A DNA stretch of 64,000 nt, taken from positions 279,099 to 343,098 of the forward strand of contig PDUO01000052.1 of the NCBI GenBank assembly GCA_003008705.1, written 5' to 3'. Of the stretch, positions 53,906 through 64,000 are shown piece by piece. Numbering within the stretch: the stretch's first letter is position 1; each line of letters begins with the position of its first letter. The notes beneath the pieces are model-generated. The model was given only the letters and a program-made list of their open reading frames with translations, ran no database searches and was not told where the DNA came from. This DNA comes from Pezicula radicicola. Its lineage: Eukaryota; Ascomycota; Leotiomycetes; Helotiales; Dermateaceae. The position numbers and the translations under genes are program-made.

Positions 53906-54671
53906 TGTCTATTATAGTAAGCCGTAAGCACTACTTACCGTTTGTAACTTGATAGACAAATAGATAGCTGTGCGGGCCGACCACTTGGACGCCGTTAGCC
54001 GAAGAATCGGCTGCCAGGAAGCGGGGAGCGTTGCTGCACTATACGGTTTAAGCCAGCGATGCTGTGACTGCATACAGTTCTCAGTACTATAGTAACTATA
54101 GGCTTGTTTACTGATCTTAAGCAAGCTTCCGCACGTAAATGGCAGCCAATTACAATTCTCAGTAAAGAACTTTGGTATAGACCAACACAGTCCGGGGGTT
54201 TTAATGTCTAACAAATGAGGAACCATAGTCCCGACAATGACACTAGACACGCCCTCTAACCCATACAAGGTATATATGTATGACCCTTACTCTTACCGGT
54301 GGACCTCAAGCGATGGGCGTCGCCAAAAATACACTGAAAAGTAAAGGGTGGATAGCATCGAGCACACACGTCGAGGGGTCACCGAAGGACCGCTAGCAAC
54401 CCTAGTTTACTGTCCCTTGTACTTGACGCGCCGTACCATATATACAGAGGTGGGACGCCGGCATCGCAGCGACAAGGTTTCTTCGAATGAATACAGTAAA
54501 CCCTCTCCATGACAGGCACTTTGACTAAGGATATGCACAGCTTAGCGATCACATCCGTCACCACCCATTTAACTAGGCGAATGATGATAATTTGGCCACT
54601 CTGATAATCATTCCAAATATCCAGCTCCTGAAAAAATGCCCTTGTCTATTATAGGAAGCCGTAAGCACTAG
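53906..54671 (+). repeat. Segment flanked by near-identical 30-base direct repeats
   Basis: CTTGTCTATTATAGTAAGCC plus gtaagcacta at 53906-53935 recurs at 54642-54671 with one change (ATAGT/ATAGG). Each copy is followed by different sequence, and the 706 bases between them hold no gene. The repeats could be short LTRs of a non-autonomous element, a long target duplication, or a tandem remnant. Confidence 0.7.
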
Positions 54672-54972
54672 TAATAGGTCAGCTCGTATGTTTGCTATCC
54701 TCGAGCATCTAACCGCGCATACTATGCTGCTCTGGTTGCGAATATCACAGCTTCGGGCGGGCTCGCCTCTCCAACTAGGGATTCCGAGCTGACCGAGATG
54801 TAACAGTGAGATGTGGCAAGCCATAAGCCTTTAAATTTGGTTAGCATCAATGAACCCATTGTTGCGAGGATCGTTTCTATAAAGGCTACCAAGGCCCTTC
54901 CCTTCCTACAGCAACCCAAGAACTCAGTCTACCAACACCGAAGAGTCCCCAGTCCACAACATTCGAGAGAAA

Positions 54973-55574
54973 ATGCTGTTCCTCGCTCTTCTCGCACCTC
55001 TCCTCCAGCTTGCGGCTGCTGCTCCTGCCACGGATGTGGCAGTGGCAGGCCGCACTCATCTCCTTGGGAAGCGTGGTGATGGCACGGGAGTACACCTCGT
55101 GAACTGTGATGGCTTTGGAGGCGAGGGCACAATTTTGCCCCCGAGTTCCTACGTCGTTGTACGTTTTCAACCGTGATCCTCTAGCTCTTGTTGAGGCTTT
55201 CCAAATAACCATATCGCGTTGGTAGTACTGCCCGGTCGATAGCGACTGCAACCAATTGCCCGACTCAGACAACAGCTGCACCATGTCAAGCAACTTCCTC
55301 TTCACCTGGGAGGGAGCAGCTCAGGCTTGCACATTCCCTACTGGCGTTCGTTTTGCTTGGTTCATCGACTCCGACGCACAGTCGCAACCTAACTTCCAGC
55401 ATGTTGGGTAAGTCTTGCAAAGCTATCCAGCGCAGCCAAGCTCGGCGACTAACATCAAGGGACCATAGCGACGGTGGTAACCAGTTCCGGGCGTACGCGG
55501 GTTTCAAGGACGACCAGCACATCATGTTCGACCTGGGATCTAGCCCGTGCCGCTCTATCTACTACTTCATCTAA
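54973..55574 (+). CDS. Secreted cysteine-rich protein, three exons (candidate effector)
   Basis: Exons 54973-55158, 55226-55407 and 55469-55574. The introns (67 and 61 bases; donors GTACGT and GTAAGT, the second with a GACTAAC branch) join in phase 0 and phase 2 to give 157 residues. A strong signal peptide (MLFLALLAPLLQLAAAA) is followed by a short pro-like segment ending in KR, a possible Kex2 site, then a mature domain with six cysteines (NCDGF, YCPVD, DCNQL, SCTMS, ACTFP, PCRS) and aromatic residues. Without splicing the frame would stop early after SSYVVVRFQP. The form suits a secreted effector or wall-active protein; no family recognised. The 5' flank (54813-54972) has ordinary promoter-like composition. 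Confidence 0.8.
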
Positions 55575-58035
55575 GAATAGCCAGGGGAACGGCCATGACG
55601 GACACGTAGTCGAACAACAACTCCCAACAGTCAGCAGCAGCTAGGAGGAGAGCATTGGGATAAAGGACCCCCGCAACCTTTTGATTAATCATTCAATCTA
55701 TCAGTCTACTTGTTCTCAGAGCCTACATGTTTCTAACTTGCTCTGTCCCTCCTCATAGATGTATTAGAGTAATCTTCTTGGATTTGTTTACGCTCTTTTG
55801 ACACCTGATAAATAAACTAATTAAATAGACATGAAGCCTCGCGTTTATGCTCTCGCACGACTTATCGCTTTTCTTTATCGCTCTTTAAGCGTCTCAGTTT
55901 CGGCTATGGCTCCTTAGAGAGAAAAGAAAACAATAGACATGAGGATTCTGCTTCTGTGTCCGTTTCTGATTCCGACTCAAGCTCGAGTAGTTCTTTGTGC
56001 TTTTACTGCTCTATAGTGTAATAGTTTCACTTGTTATTTTAGATGCCTTGCTTAACTTAGTGCTTCTTGACTGTTTCACAAGCCTCTTTCTAGAAGGTGT
56101 ACAAATCTGAGGTTATCTCTATTTAACTTGTACATAGTTCTCTATTTCAAATTTGCCTTCTCTTTTCCTTTACTTGAGCTCTGAATTGTTTACGTAGTTT
56201 TAAGGTAATACACTTCTGTTCTAGATGCATTTGTCGCTACTAGCAGGGTCGCTGCTTCTCGGTAAAAGAATTAGGACTTTGAGATTGTGTTGTTATACTT
56301 GACCAGTACTACAAGAAACCAGTACCACAAGTCCTGCGGAGGTAGACTATAGGCTAAGCGAGACCAGGCTTACTTAGGTAGGGGTTTAGTGTCGGTAGTA
56401 GTAACCTGAGTATAGTAGATTAATCCTTCTACGTCTCCGACCCCTATGCTTTAATTACTACCCTTGTTTATAATCTATACTCGTCTTATATACTAATCGT
56501 AGCCTCTAAGCCTATAACCCTAGTACTAATACCACCCCTAGTATCTATAAGTAAAGCCTCCCTTATAGCTGAAACTTTAAGCTATAACTAGTATAGTAGG
56601 TTTATATTAACTACTAACCTCCCTCTTATAATAATTAATACCTTCCTCTCTTAGATATATTATATATTAATATTATATCCTAAACCTCTATAAGTATAGA
56701 TATAATTTCCTTAGTCTTTTATAAATAAGAGTATTCTCCTTTTAATCTTTAAATATTTAATTACTCCTTTACTTTTTTAAATTACTACTTCTACTAGTAT
56801 CTTTTAAGTCTTCTCCTCTTATCTAACCTTCCTCCTAACCCTTTATAAAGTATATATAAGACTAATCCCTCTCTTTTATATATTAAATATAACTCTTTAA
56901 TAAGTTAAATACTAATCCTCTATAAGTTATATATAAGTTATATCTATTAAGTTTATAAATTATATATTTCCCTTCCTTAAGGTAGTAATAGTTAGTAATA
57001 AACTCTTTATCTTTTATATTCTATATAATACTATTATTATAATTAATATATACTAGAAAGACCTAAAGGATATATACTAAACTATATACTTATTATTCTA
57101 ATAATATCTATAGAAGAAGTATAACTAGTTTAATATCTTAACCTTAGAGATTATTAAGGTAATTAAGAGTTATTTATAACTTTTTAAAACTCTTATTAAT
57201 AGTTAATACTAGTTATCTAACTACTATACTCCTAGTATCTAGATTTAAATACTAGATAGTATTATAATTCTATTTATATAAATTAAAGTAAGTCTAAAAA
57301 TAAAGATTCTAAATACTATTATCTAAATACTAGTCTCTATATATATATTTATTTCCTAGCCTCTAGTATACCTAGAACTATATAAATACTAGTAATACCT
57401 CTAGAGTAATAATAGATAACTTAGTATAAAATAAGAAGAAAATTATAATAGGGTTATATAAGAAAATACCTACTCTAAGTTAACTCTAACCTTATTATTA
57501 TAGATTTTATTAATTCTAAGAGTTATTAAGTTAGTTAAAAAGAGGTTATTAATAAACCCTATAGTTAATTAGTTTATTTACTATCTATAGTACTAGGTCC
57601 TAGTTTATTAGATTTATAACTATATAATCTTAAACTTAGTTAATTATTTAGTTAATAAATATAAGGAGATTAATCTAAAATCCTAGAAGATAATTATTAC
57701 TAAGTATTCTAAGCTCTAGCTAGACTAGTTTACTAATACTATAAGAGGGTAAATCTCTAAACTATATATATAGAAATATAGGATATAAAGTAAAGACTAT
57801 AATATAAGATAATAAATAAATATAGAATATAATTATATAATATAATTAAAATTATTAATATTATTAAAAATAAGATAGATATAAAAGAATATTAAATTAT
57901 TATTATTTTTAAAACTTTCTATTTAAACTTTTATATAGTAATTTAGACTAAGTTTAATTACTTAATTAAAAATAAAACTTACTCTAATATATTTATTCTC
58001 TCTTTTCTTTAATTACTTACCCTAACTAGTATAGG
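55575..58035. other. 3' flank, then RIP-like AT-rich tract
   Basis: To about 56330 composition is ordinary, with no gene. From 56400 to 58000 the sequence is TpA-saturated, with many ctatta/tagtat motifs typical of heavily mutated repeats and no readable relic on either strand. Confidence 0.5.
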
Positions 58036-58037
58036 TG

Positions 58038-58140
58038 AATCCTACCAGGGCTGGTGGGATTTAATTTCCTATATAACTACAATAACGATAACGACGATAT
58101 AGGGCTGGTAGGATTTAAAAAACTAGGCTAGTAGGATTTA
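58038..58140. repeat. Short motif array with one inverted copy
   Basis: GGCTGGTGGGATTTA at 58050 recurs as GGCTGGTAGGATTTA (58103) and GGCTAGTAGGATTTA (58126). An inverted form, GAATCCTACCAG, lies immediately left of the first at 58038, making a near palindrome. It lies about 300 bases upstream of the helicase relic and could be a regulatory array, or the end of the element. Confidence 0.65.
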
Positions 58141-60713
58141 TAGAAAAATCATAGTTAGAAGCACTATTAAAGTACTATAAGAACATAGATAACCCAACCA
58201 GGCCCACCGAATCCATTATAATTATCGGATTTATTATATTCTAAGTTGTTGTTGAGGTAGTATAACCCTAAGTAGTAGTTAGGGTTATAAGAATAGACAT
58301 CTAAATAAGGTTTAGTATTAAAATATACCTGATACGTCGAGGAGTACTAGGACAAGAGGGAAGGGGAGGGAAAAAAAAGAGTAGAATATATATAAAGATT
58401 TAGTAATAGATTTATTATTATCATAGAATTTATAGTTCATTTACCCGATTTCAGGGTTATAGTATACCAGAAGTATTAGTTTACTATATTACCTAGCTAG
58501 ATCGAATCCTATTTTATACCTAAATACCTATATAGTTTTACCAAAGAAATATATCAAAAAATCCAAGAATCTATTTATAGAATCAATAGGTTAATCCAGG
58601 ACAAGGAGGAATTAAGTCAGTATATATTCCTATTCCTATTAGATATATCTATACTAGTTATAGTATTAATAGCCCCCAGAGCTAATAGGTTCCGGTATAT
58701 ATTTAATATAAATATAAATAGAGTATTTAAATATCCATTCATTTCTAAGATAATATAAAGAATACAGGAGTATTATAGTATAGTATATAAATAGGAGAAC
58801 CCCTAGAAAAGAGGATAGCCAAAGAAGAATAGCCCATAGGAAGTACCAGAAGTACTATAGTAAGGTAGGGTCCAATACTAGTGATTTTTTAAGTAGGGCT
58901 ATAAGTTAGTATTTTTCGAGGTTACCAGAGGCTAGGGTAGTAGTATAAGTATACCTAAACCCAGGAGTATATAGGACAGAGTTAAAGAGGGTATAAATAA
59001 AGGATTCAAGAAAGTAGAAGAGATTAGTCGGAAGAAGATCGAAGCTATAGATAAATCCTGAGAGCCTAATCTATAGTTATAGTATTTAGGAGGGCCCAGG
59101 TATTTAGGAGGAAAGGATACAGAGAAAATATAAGTATTGGTTCAGCCTATTAATGATAAGGATAACCCTATATTAGAAGTCATCTATTATTCATTTATAC
59201 GGATGATCCGAGTAACCTAGAAGGTAGCTAAAACTAAGGTTATAGGCTATTTTACATTGGTGGAAGTCAATTAGAAGGAGAGTAGCCAGAAAGCCAGTAA
59301 GCCATTCAATAGCTGGATAGATAAGACTATATTTCAGGATTATACACAGTAGTAGAAGTAGATATTAAGTTATATCCACCAGGCTAAGGGAATACCCGTA
59401 GACCAGAAGCCTGTATTCAAGATAACACAGAAGTAACAGAGAGTATTTAACCGATTAAAGGCAGTCATAGAGGAAGTAGTTAGCCAAGGAGAAGGAGACC
59501 AGGCCGAAGCGAAGTAGGCCCGAAAAGAAGTCGAAAGCCAAGTATTACAGTTTTATATTATATTATTGGACTATGAATTAGGTAACAACCAGTACCAGAG
59601 TAGTATTATTAGTGGGTTGGTAGTTTTAGTAATCTAGCCAGGAGGTAGGTAGTCCAATACAGAAGATTATACACCTATTTTATCCAGTATTATTAAGTTA
59701 GCTAGGTTGATAGTAATTTTCTAGGTATACTAGACCCGACAAGCCAGTATTACCCAGAAGGTATAGGAAGGCGAGAGCCAGGAGGAGGCCGAAGAGACTA
59801 GCCAGAGCTATATAGAATTGGTGTAGTAGATGAGCTGGAAATTAATGATATTGATGTCCAGCCTAGGTATACCCAGCCCTATAGATTAGATATTAGATTT
59901 AAGGATATATAGGTTGTATATCTAGTATTATATACTAGCCAAGGGGTATATTAGTTGGAGAGGTAATACCATTTTATACTAGTAGATCTAGTTTAATATA
60001 TAATAGGTTTATAGTATAGTCTATAGATTAGTGGCCAAGACTAGGAGGGTTTTAATCAAGGATTTATTGATATTATAGATGGATAAGTATAGGGATATCC
60101 AGGGCTAGCTATTACCTAGGATTGATTAAACCAATATCATCGATAATCCTATAGAGTAGAAGGTTAGGTAGTCATTTTTAGAGGATATATAAAATCAATT
60201 CAAGGTTAAGATACCCGGCAGGGAGTAGTTAGCTAGATACATAGTTGAAGAGCCCGTATTGAAGTAAGAGTTCATTCAGGAGGAGCAGGGAGAGGAGATC
60301 CAATAGAGATATAATATAGTTAGTATATATAAACAGAAAGTCAAGAAATTCCAAGAGAAGTTATTAGTATTGATATATTTAACCAGGGGATAAGCCACCC
60401 GAGCTACAGAGATTATTAGTATCTACTATCGAAATATAGCCAATGGAGGGATTCGTAATATATTCATTAACAAGGGTATAGTTTTATTCATTACTGTATA
60501 TTATAAAGGGTATAAGTATAGTAAGAAGGCTAAGATTATCTAGTAGTTTTTACCCCAGGAAGTAGGAGAGTTGGTAGTATATTATTTATAGTTGGTATTA
60601 CCATTTTAGGAGGCTATATAAGTAATTATCGATGGGGTAAAAGAATTGAGTATATTTATATAGGGAGATTATACTAATCCAGGGTAGTAGAGTCAGGATT
60701 AGGATGACGAGGC

Positions 60714-60805
60714 AGAGGCAGAGGTAGAGGCAGTAGAGGTAGTAGAGGTAGTAGAGGTAGTAGAAGTAGTATAAGTAGGAGTAGTAGAGGTAGTAGAGGA
60801 CACCG
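60714..60805 (+). repeat. Tandem GTAGTAGAG-type repeat in the helicase relic
   Basis: Units of 6-9 bases (GAGGCAGAGGCAGAGG, then GTAGTAGAG repeated) encode a Glu/Val-rich linker (EAEAEVEAVEVVEVV) between the N-terminal part and the helicase domain of the relic. Confidence 0.7.
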
Positions 60806-63389
60806 AGCCGGCTAGGCCAGCCAAGAGAAAATTATATACCTAGGTATAGACGTCCGAGAGGATACAGAAGATTATATAAAAGGAGAGTATAGTATAGATA
60901 GGAGTATGAATCAATATTAGTGTATAGTGATAAGTTGTTATTAGGATTACCAGGAAGTTTTTATACGATGGATTTAGGTTAGATATAGACAAGACTAGTT
61001 TAGAGGGATTCGATGGTTTCGACAAGGATAATACCGAAGGGGATAGCCCATAGGATTTACAAGGAGGCTATAGGACAAGGATTACCAGGATAATTTATAC
61101 AAGGTTAATATCGGAGGGATAGTTCAAAAGTAAGAGCTAGAAGGAGAGGTTTCACTAGGTTAGCCAGGAATAGTACTAGTTTTTAGGATTTATATCTAGC
61201 TAGGCCGGGTTTAGAGTTAGTATAGGAAAGAAACGAAGGTATATATATTAGGAAGCTGTGAACCAAGAGATACAGTAATTACAGTATACCTAGTTATAGT
61301 AAGCTAGTATATATATCCATGCCTAGTTGGAGGTTTTATTAGGAGCCGGTATATAGTTCCGAGGCCAGCAAGAGCCGGCCATCCGTAGTATCATGGAAGG
61401 GTATAGTCCAGTCATGGTAGTTATAGGAACCGGTGGTAAGAAGAGTATATTGTTTATATTACTAGCTAGTAGTATTTCCAGGGGGATAACCATTATAGTA
61501 GTACCATTGGTTATATTACAGGGAGATTTACAGCAGCGATATAAGTAGGCCCAGATATCCAGCGTAGTATAGGATAGCCACCAGCTATATAATACAACTA
61601 GTATCATTTTCATTATACCCGAATCGGCCGTAAGTAAGATATTTATGAATTATATAAACTAGTAGTAGGAGATATATCAGATTGACTATATTATCATCGA
61701 TGAGTACCATTATATATTAGATTATAATCCTAGTTTCTAGCCTAAGTTATAATAGTTAGGCAAGTTGGTTTTAAGTAAGGTATAGATAGTATATTTAATA
61801 GCTATATTACTACCACAGGATAAGGCCGAGTTTTTCCAGTTGATATATATCCAAGGGCCTGAATTAAAGATATTCCAGGGTTAAACCACCCAAGCCAACA
61901 TAGTATACCAAGTATACAAGGTCGAGGTGGAGGATGAGGGTCTATTAGACCAAGCTACTAAGGAGAGAGGATTCCCGGCCACTATCCAAGATACTATATT
62001 ACAATTAGTATAGTAGAAGTTATAGTAGTACCTAGTACTAGCCAAGATCATTATATATAGTAATAGTATCCCCGGGGTAAAGTAGTTAGGGGAGTTATTA
62101 GTATACAAGGTTTATTACCGAGATATTGATAACTATAATAGAAAAGTAAGGTATTTAGATGATTGGAGGTATACCAGAGATAACGGTGGATATAGACAGG
62201 GCTGTATTATTATCACTACTAATATATTGGGATTAGGAGTTAATATACCTGATATCTAGGTAGTTATTTATATTAGGAAGATTTAGGTATTGAAAGGTTA
62301 TATATAAGAGAGTGGCCGAGCCGGAAGAGATAGGTAGAAGAGTGAGGCTATTATCATTCAAGCTACCGGGGTAGGTGGAGATAATTACTAGAAAGGATAC
62401 TAGATCAATATACCTGAATTTATCGAAGGAGTAGTTTATCATCGAATCATTTTAGATACAGTCATAGATATACTACGGGAAAGGGAAGGATATAAGGATA
62501 AAGAAGAGAGGTATAATATATACCAAGGGGGTAAGGAACCATTTTCAGGAAGCCCAGGTCGATTCCTAGATAGTAGGATTAGATTAAGCCCAGCTAATAG
62601 AGTAGATCCTAGCCCAGCCCCGATCATCTATTCTAGTCTACCCGGCGGAGTTGGTCATAGGTACCCCAATGTAGTATTTTCTAGTAGCCCGTTTAGTTTT
62701 AACCTATATAGTCCATGCCTAGTTAAGGCCCCCCACCAGAACTATATTATCCAATAGATATAATAGTAGGATTGGATATATTCGAGGGTTTCCCAGTAGT
62801 AGAGACACGAAGGCTAGGAAATACAGGAATTGGTGGATTGGTTGGATAAGTAGTACCAAGAGTATCTATTATACTATTTACAAGGATTCCAAGGGGACCG
62901 GTAGTATCGATTAGATAGGTATTGGAGAGAGGAGGCCCATAAGATTCATTTATATAGTGAGTCCATGAGCCAGTAGATATAGGAGTTGAAAGTATTCAAG
63001 AGGTTTTTATATTATATATAGTATAGTATCCTGTAGACTATATATAAGAGGTAGTAGTAAAAGTTAGATATTGGATAGTAGGAAGAAGTAGTAGGTAGGA
63101 GTTATTAGTATACCGGGTTATTAATACCCGCCATCATTACTATGATAGAAGAGGGGTCTGATCAAGGGATATAGGTATTAGATAAGTAGTTTATAAAGGA
63201 GTAGGTATATAAGGAGTGTAGCGAAGATATATACCATTGGTTTAGAAAGAAGATCATATAGGGTAGTATAGAGGCTACCTAGATAGTTCGGGTATTTCAT
63301 TTATTAGTAAGAGAGAATTGATTTTAGATAGGTATAGCTATAATAGTTATTAGAATAAGGTAGGAATAAAAGTAAGCAAGGATTCCCAA

Positions 63390-63612
63390 GGTAGGATTCC
63401 CAAGGTATAAAGAGCGGGTTCTAAGAAGTAATTTATTTTTAGTTAGGTTATACAAAGTAGGTTACTAAAGGTAAGTTCCACCAAGTAAGTTATAGAAAGT
63501 AGGTAGAAGAAATCAAGGTATAAGGTAAGTTACAAGGTAAGTTATAGAAAGTAAGTTAGAAAGAGTAAGTTACCCAAGGTAAGTTAGTAAGAGTAGGTTA
63601 CAAAGAGAGGGA
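63390..63612 (+). repeat. Degenerate minisatellite of 12-18 base units
   Basis: Repeated AAGGTAAGTTACAAGGTAAG-like units (variants AAGTAAGTTATAGAAAG, AGAGTAGGTTACAAAG) run from about 63390 to 63612 within the C-terminal part of the helicase relic. It may be a coding repeat of the ancestral protein. Confidence 0.65.
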
Positions 63613-64000
63613 TTATTTCGAACGTTTATTAAGTATTATAGCCCCGGAAACGATTTCCAAGGAATATATATCGAAATAGAGGTCGGAGAGCCCCCCCAAG
63701 AAGTAAGGGGATTTATTTATTTTATCACGATTATTATAATATATTCGTTTTAAGTATTCAGCCAAGTTCATATAGATTTAAGGTAGGATATATCACAACA
63801 GGCAGTCGGTTATAAGTAAGTTAGGGATAGATTATAATAGTATTAAAAGATAGTCCAGTATATATAGGTAATCTAGATATAATAGAGTAGTATTATAGTA
63901 CAAGGGGGGTTTTAACCCCGAAGCAATAGTAGAAGCAGTAATAGAAGTAGTAATAGAAGTAGTAGTTTTAGTATATAAGTAAGTATTTTAAAAGAATATA

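Larger units (their letters stand above)
58436..63999 (+). pseudogene. RecQ-like helicase relic of fungal telomere-linked type, RIP-destroyed
   Basis: Ignoring TAG/TAA stops (mostly at positions expected to be Gln), the plus strand reads as one long protein. It opens with EFIVHLPDFRVIVYQKYQF and LPS-IESYFIPKYLY, like the N-terminal finger-type region (DUF3505-like) of fungal RecQ-like helicases. The helicase domain is clear: FRGQQEPAIRSIMEGYSPVM, motif I GTGGKKS (61426-61446, normally GTGGGKS), TIIVVPLVILQGDLQQR, DEYH at 61699-61710 (normally DECH), LTATLPP-like segment, TNILGLGVNIPDI, and motif VI ESGRAGRDR (62308-62334). These core motifs share one frame; the N-terminus is offset, so there is at least one indel. 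Coding traces continue to the window edge. Members occur as multi-copy subtelomeric genes, which would attract RIP. Confidence 0.75.

Noticed and set aside
60840..62627. Several minus-strand open frames of 60-96 codons
   Set aside because: They lie antisense to the helicase relic and are hydrophobic low-complexity products of TpA-rich sequence; the plus strand explains the region.
1..64000. tRNA, rRNA or other structured RNA genes
   Set aside because: I scanned for familiar tRNA and rRNA landmarks and recognised none; a covariance-model search would be needed to exclude small RNAs.

Overview
The window reads as a nuclear scaffold piece from a filamentous ascomycete (Pezizomycotina). The spliced gene models use very short introns of about 46-73 bases, often with CTAAC/CTGAC-like branch sites. 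The protein types are characteristic: a Zn2Cys6 regulator, a NACHT NLR-like protein, a fungal CYP52-like P450, small secreted cysteine-rich proteins and a Ty1/copia element. Long TpA-saturated, gene-free blocks alternate with normal-composition gene islands. Inside the AT-rich blocks old genes can still be read, but with CAG, CAA and CGA codons turned into stops, which is the pattern left by repeat-induced point mutation (RIP). The species is not determinable; a Leotiomycetes-like fungus is only a guess.

Layout. 0-4.2 kb: the 5' part of a gene running off the left edge, a repeat copy, and a 551-residue two-pass membrane glycoprotein. 4.2-12.6 kb: a RIP-affected tract with a second copy of the repeat, a Zn2Cys6 relic, a 5'-truncated copia retrotransposon on the minus strand carrying five Gal4-like Zn2Cys6 cysteine clusters between integrase and reverse transcriptase, and a protein-kinase relic. 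15.6-22.4 kb: an immunity-like island with an AIG1/GIMAP-type GTPase, a RIP-degraded NB-ARC relic and a six-exon NACHT NLR with one nonsense codon. 22.6-32.9 kb: a small protein with a duplicated Cys-rich unit, a Zn2Cys6 regulator, a frame-disrupted membrane protein, a gene whose 3' half lies in RIP sequence, and a two-exon SAP-domain protein. 36-42.4 kb: hypothetical genes and an FHA-kinase. 44.7-51.5 kb: a P450 pseudogene, a small secreted protein, a broken ORF, a second FHA-kinase on the opposite strand and a basic protein. 53-55.6 kb: a directly repeated motif and a three-exon secreted Cys-rich protein. 58-64 kb: a large RIP-destroyed RecQ-like helicase gene of the fungal telomere-linked type, running off the right edge.

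How the parts fit. The gene islands look like accessory content: NLR-like immunity or incompatibility proteins, candidate effectors, divergent kinases, a lost P450. They are embedded in relic-rich, possibly subtelomeric DNA. The most unusual items are the zinc-cluster array inside the copia polyprotein, the GTPase/NB-ARC/NACHT cluster, and the gene whose intact 5' half runs in frame into a RIP-riddled 3' half. No rRNA, tRNA or CRISPR array was recognised.
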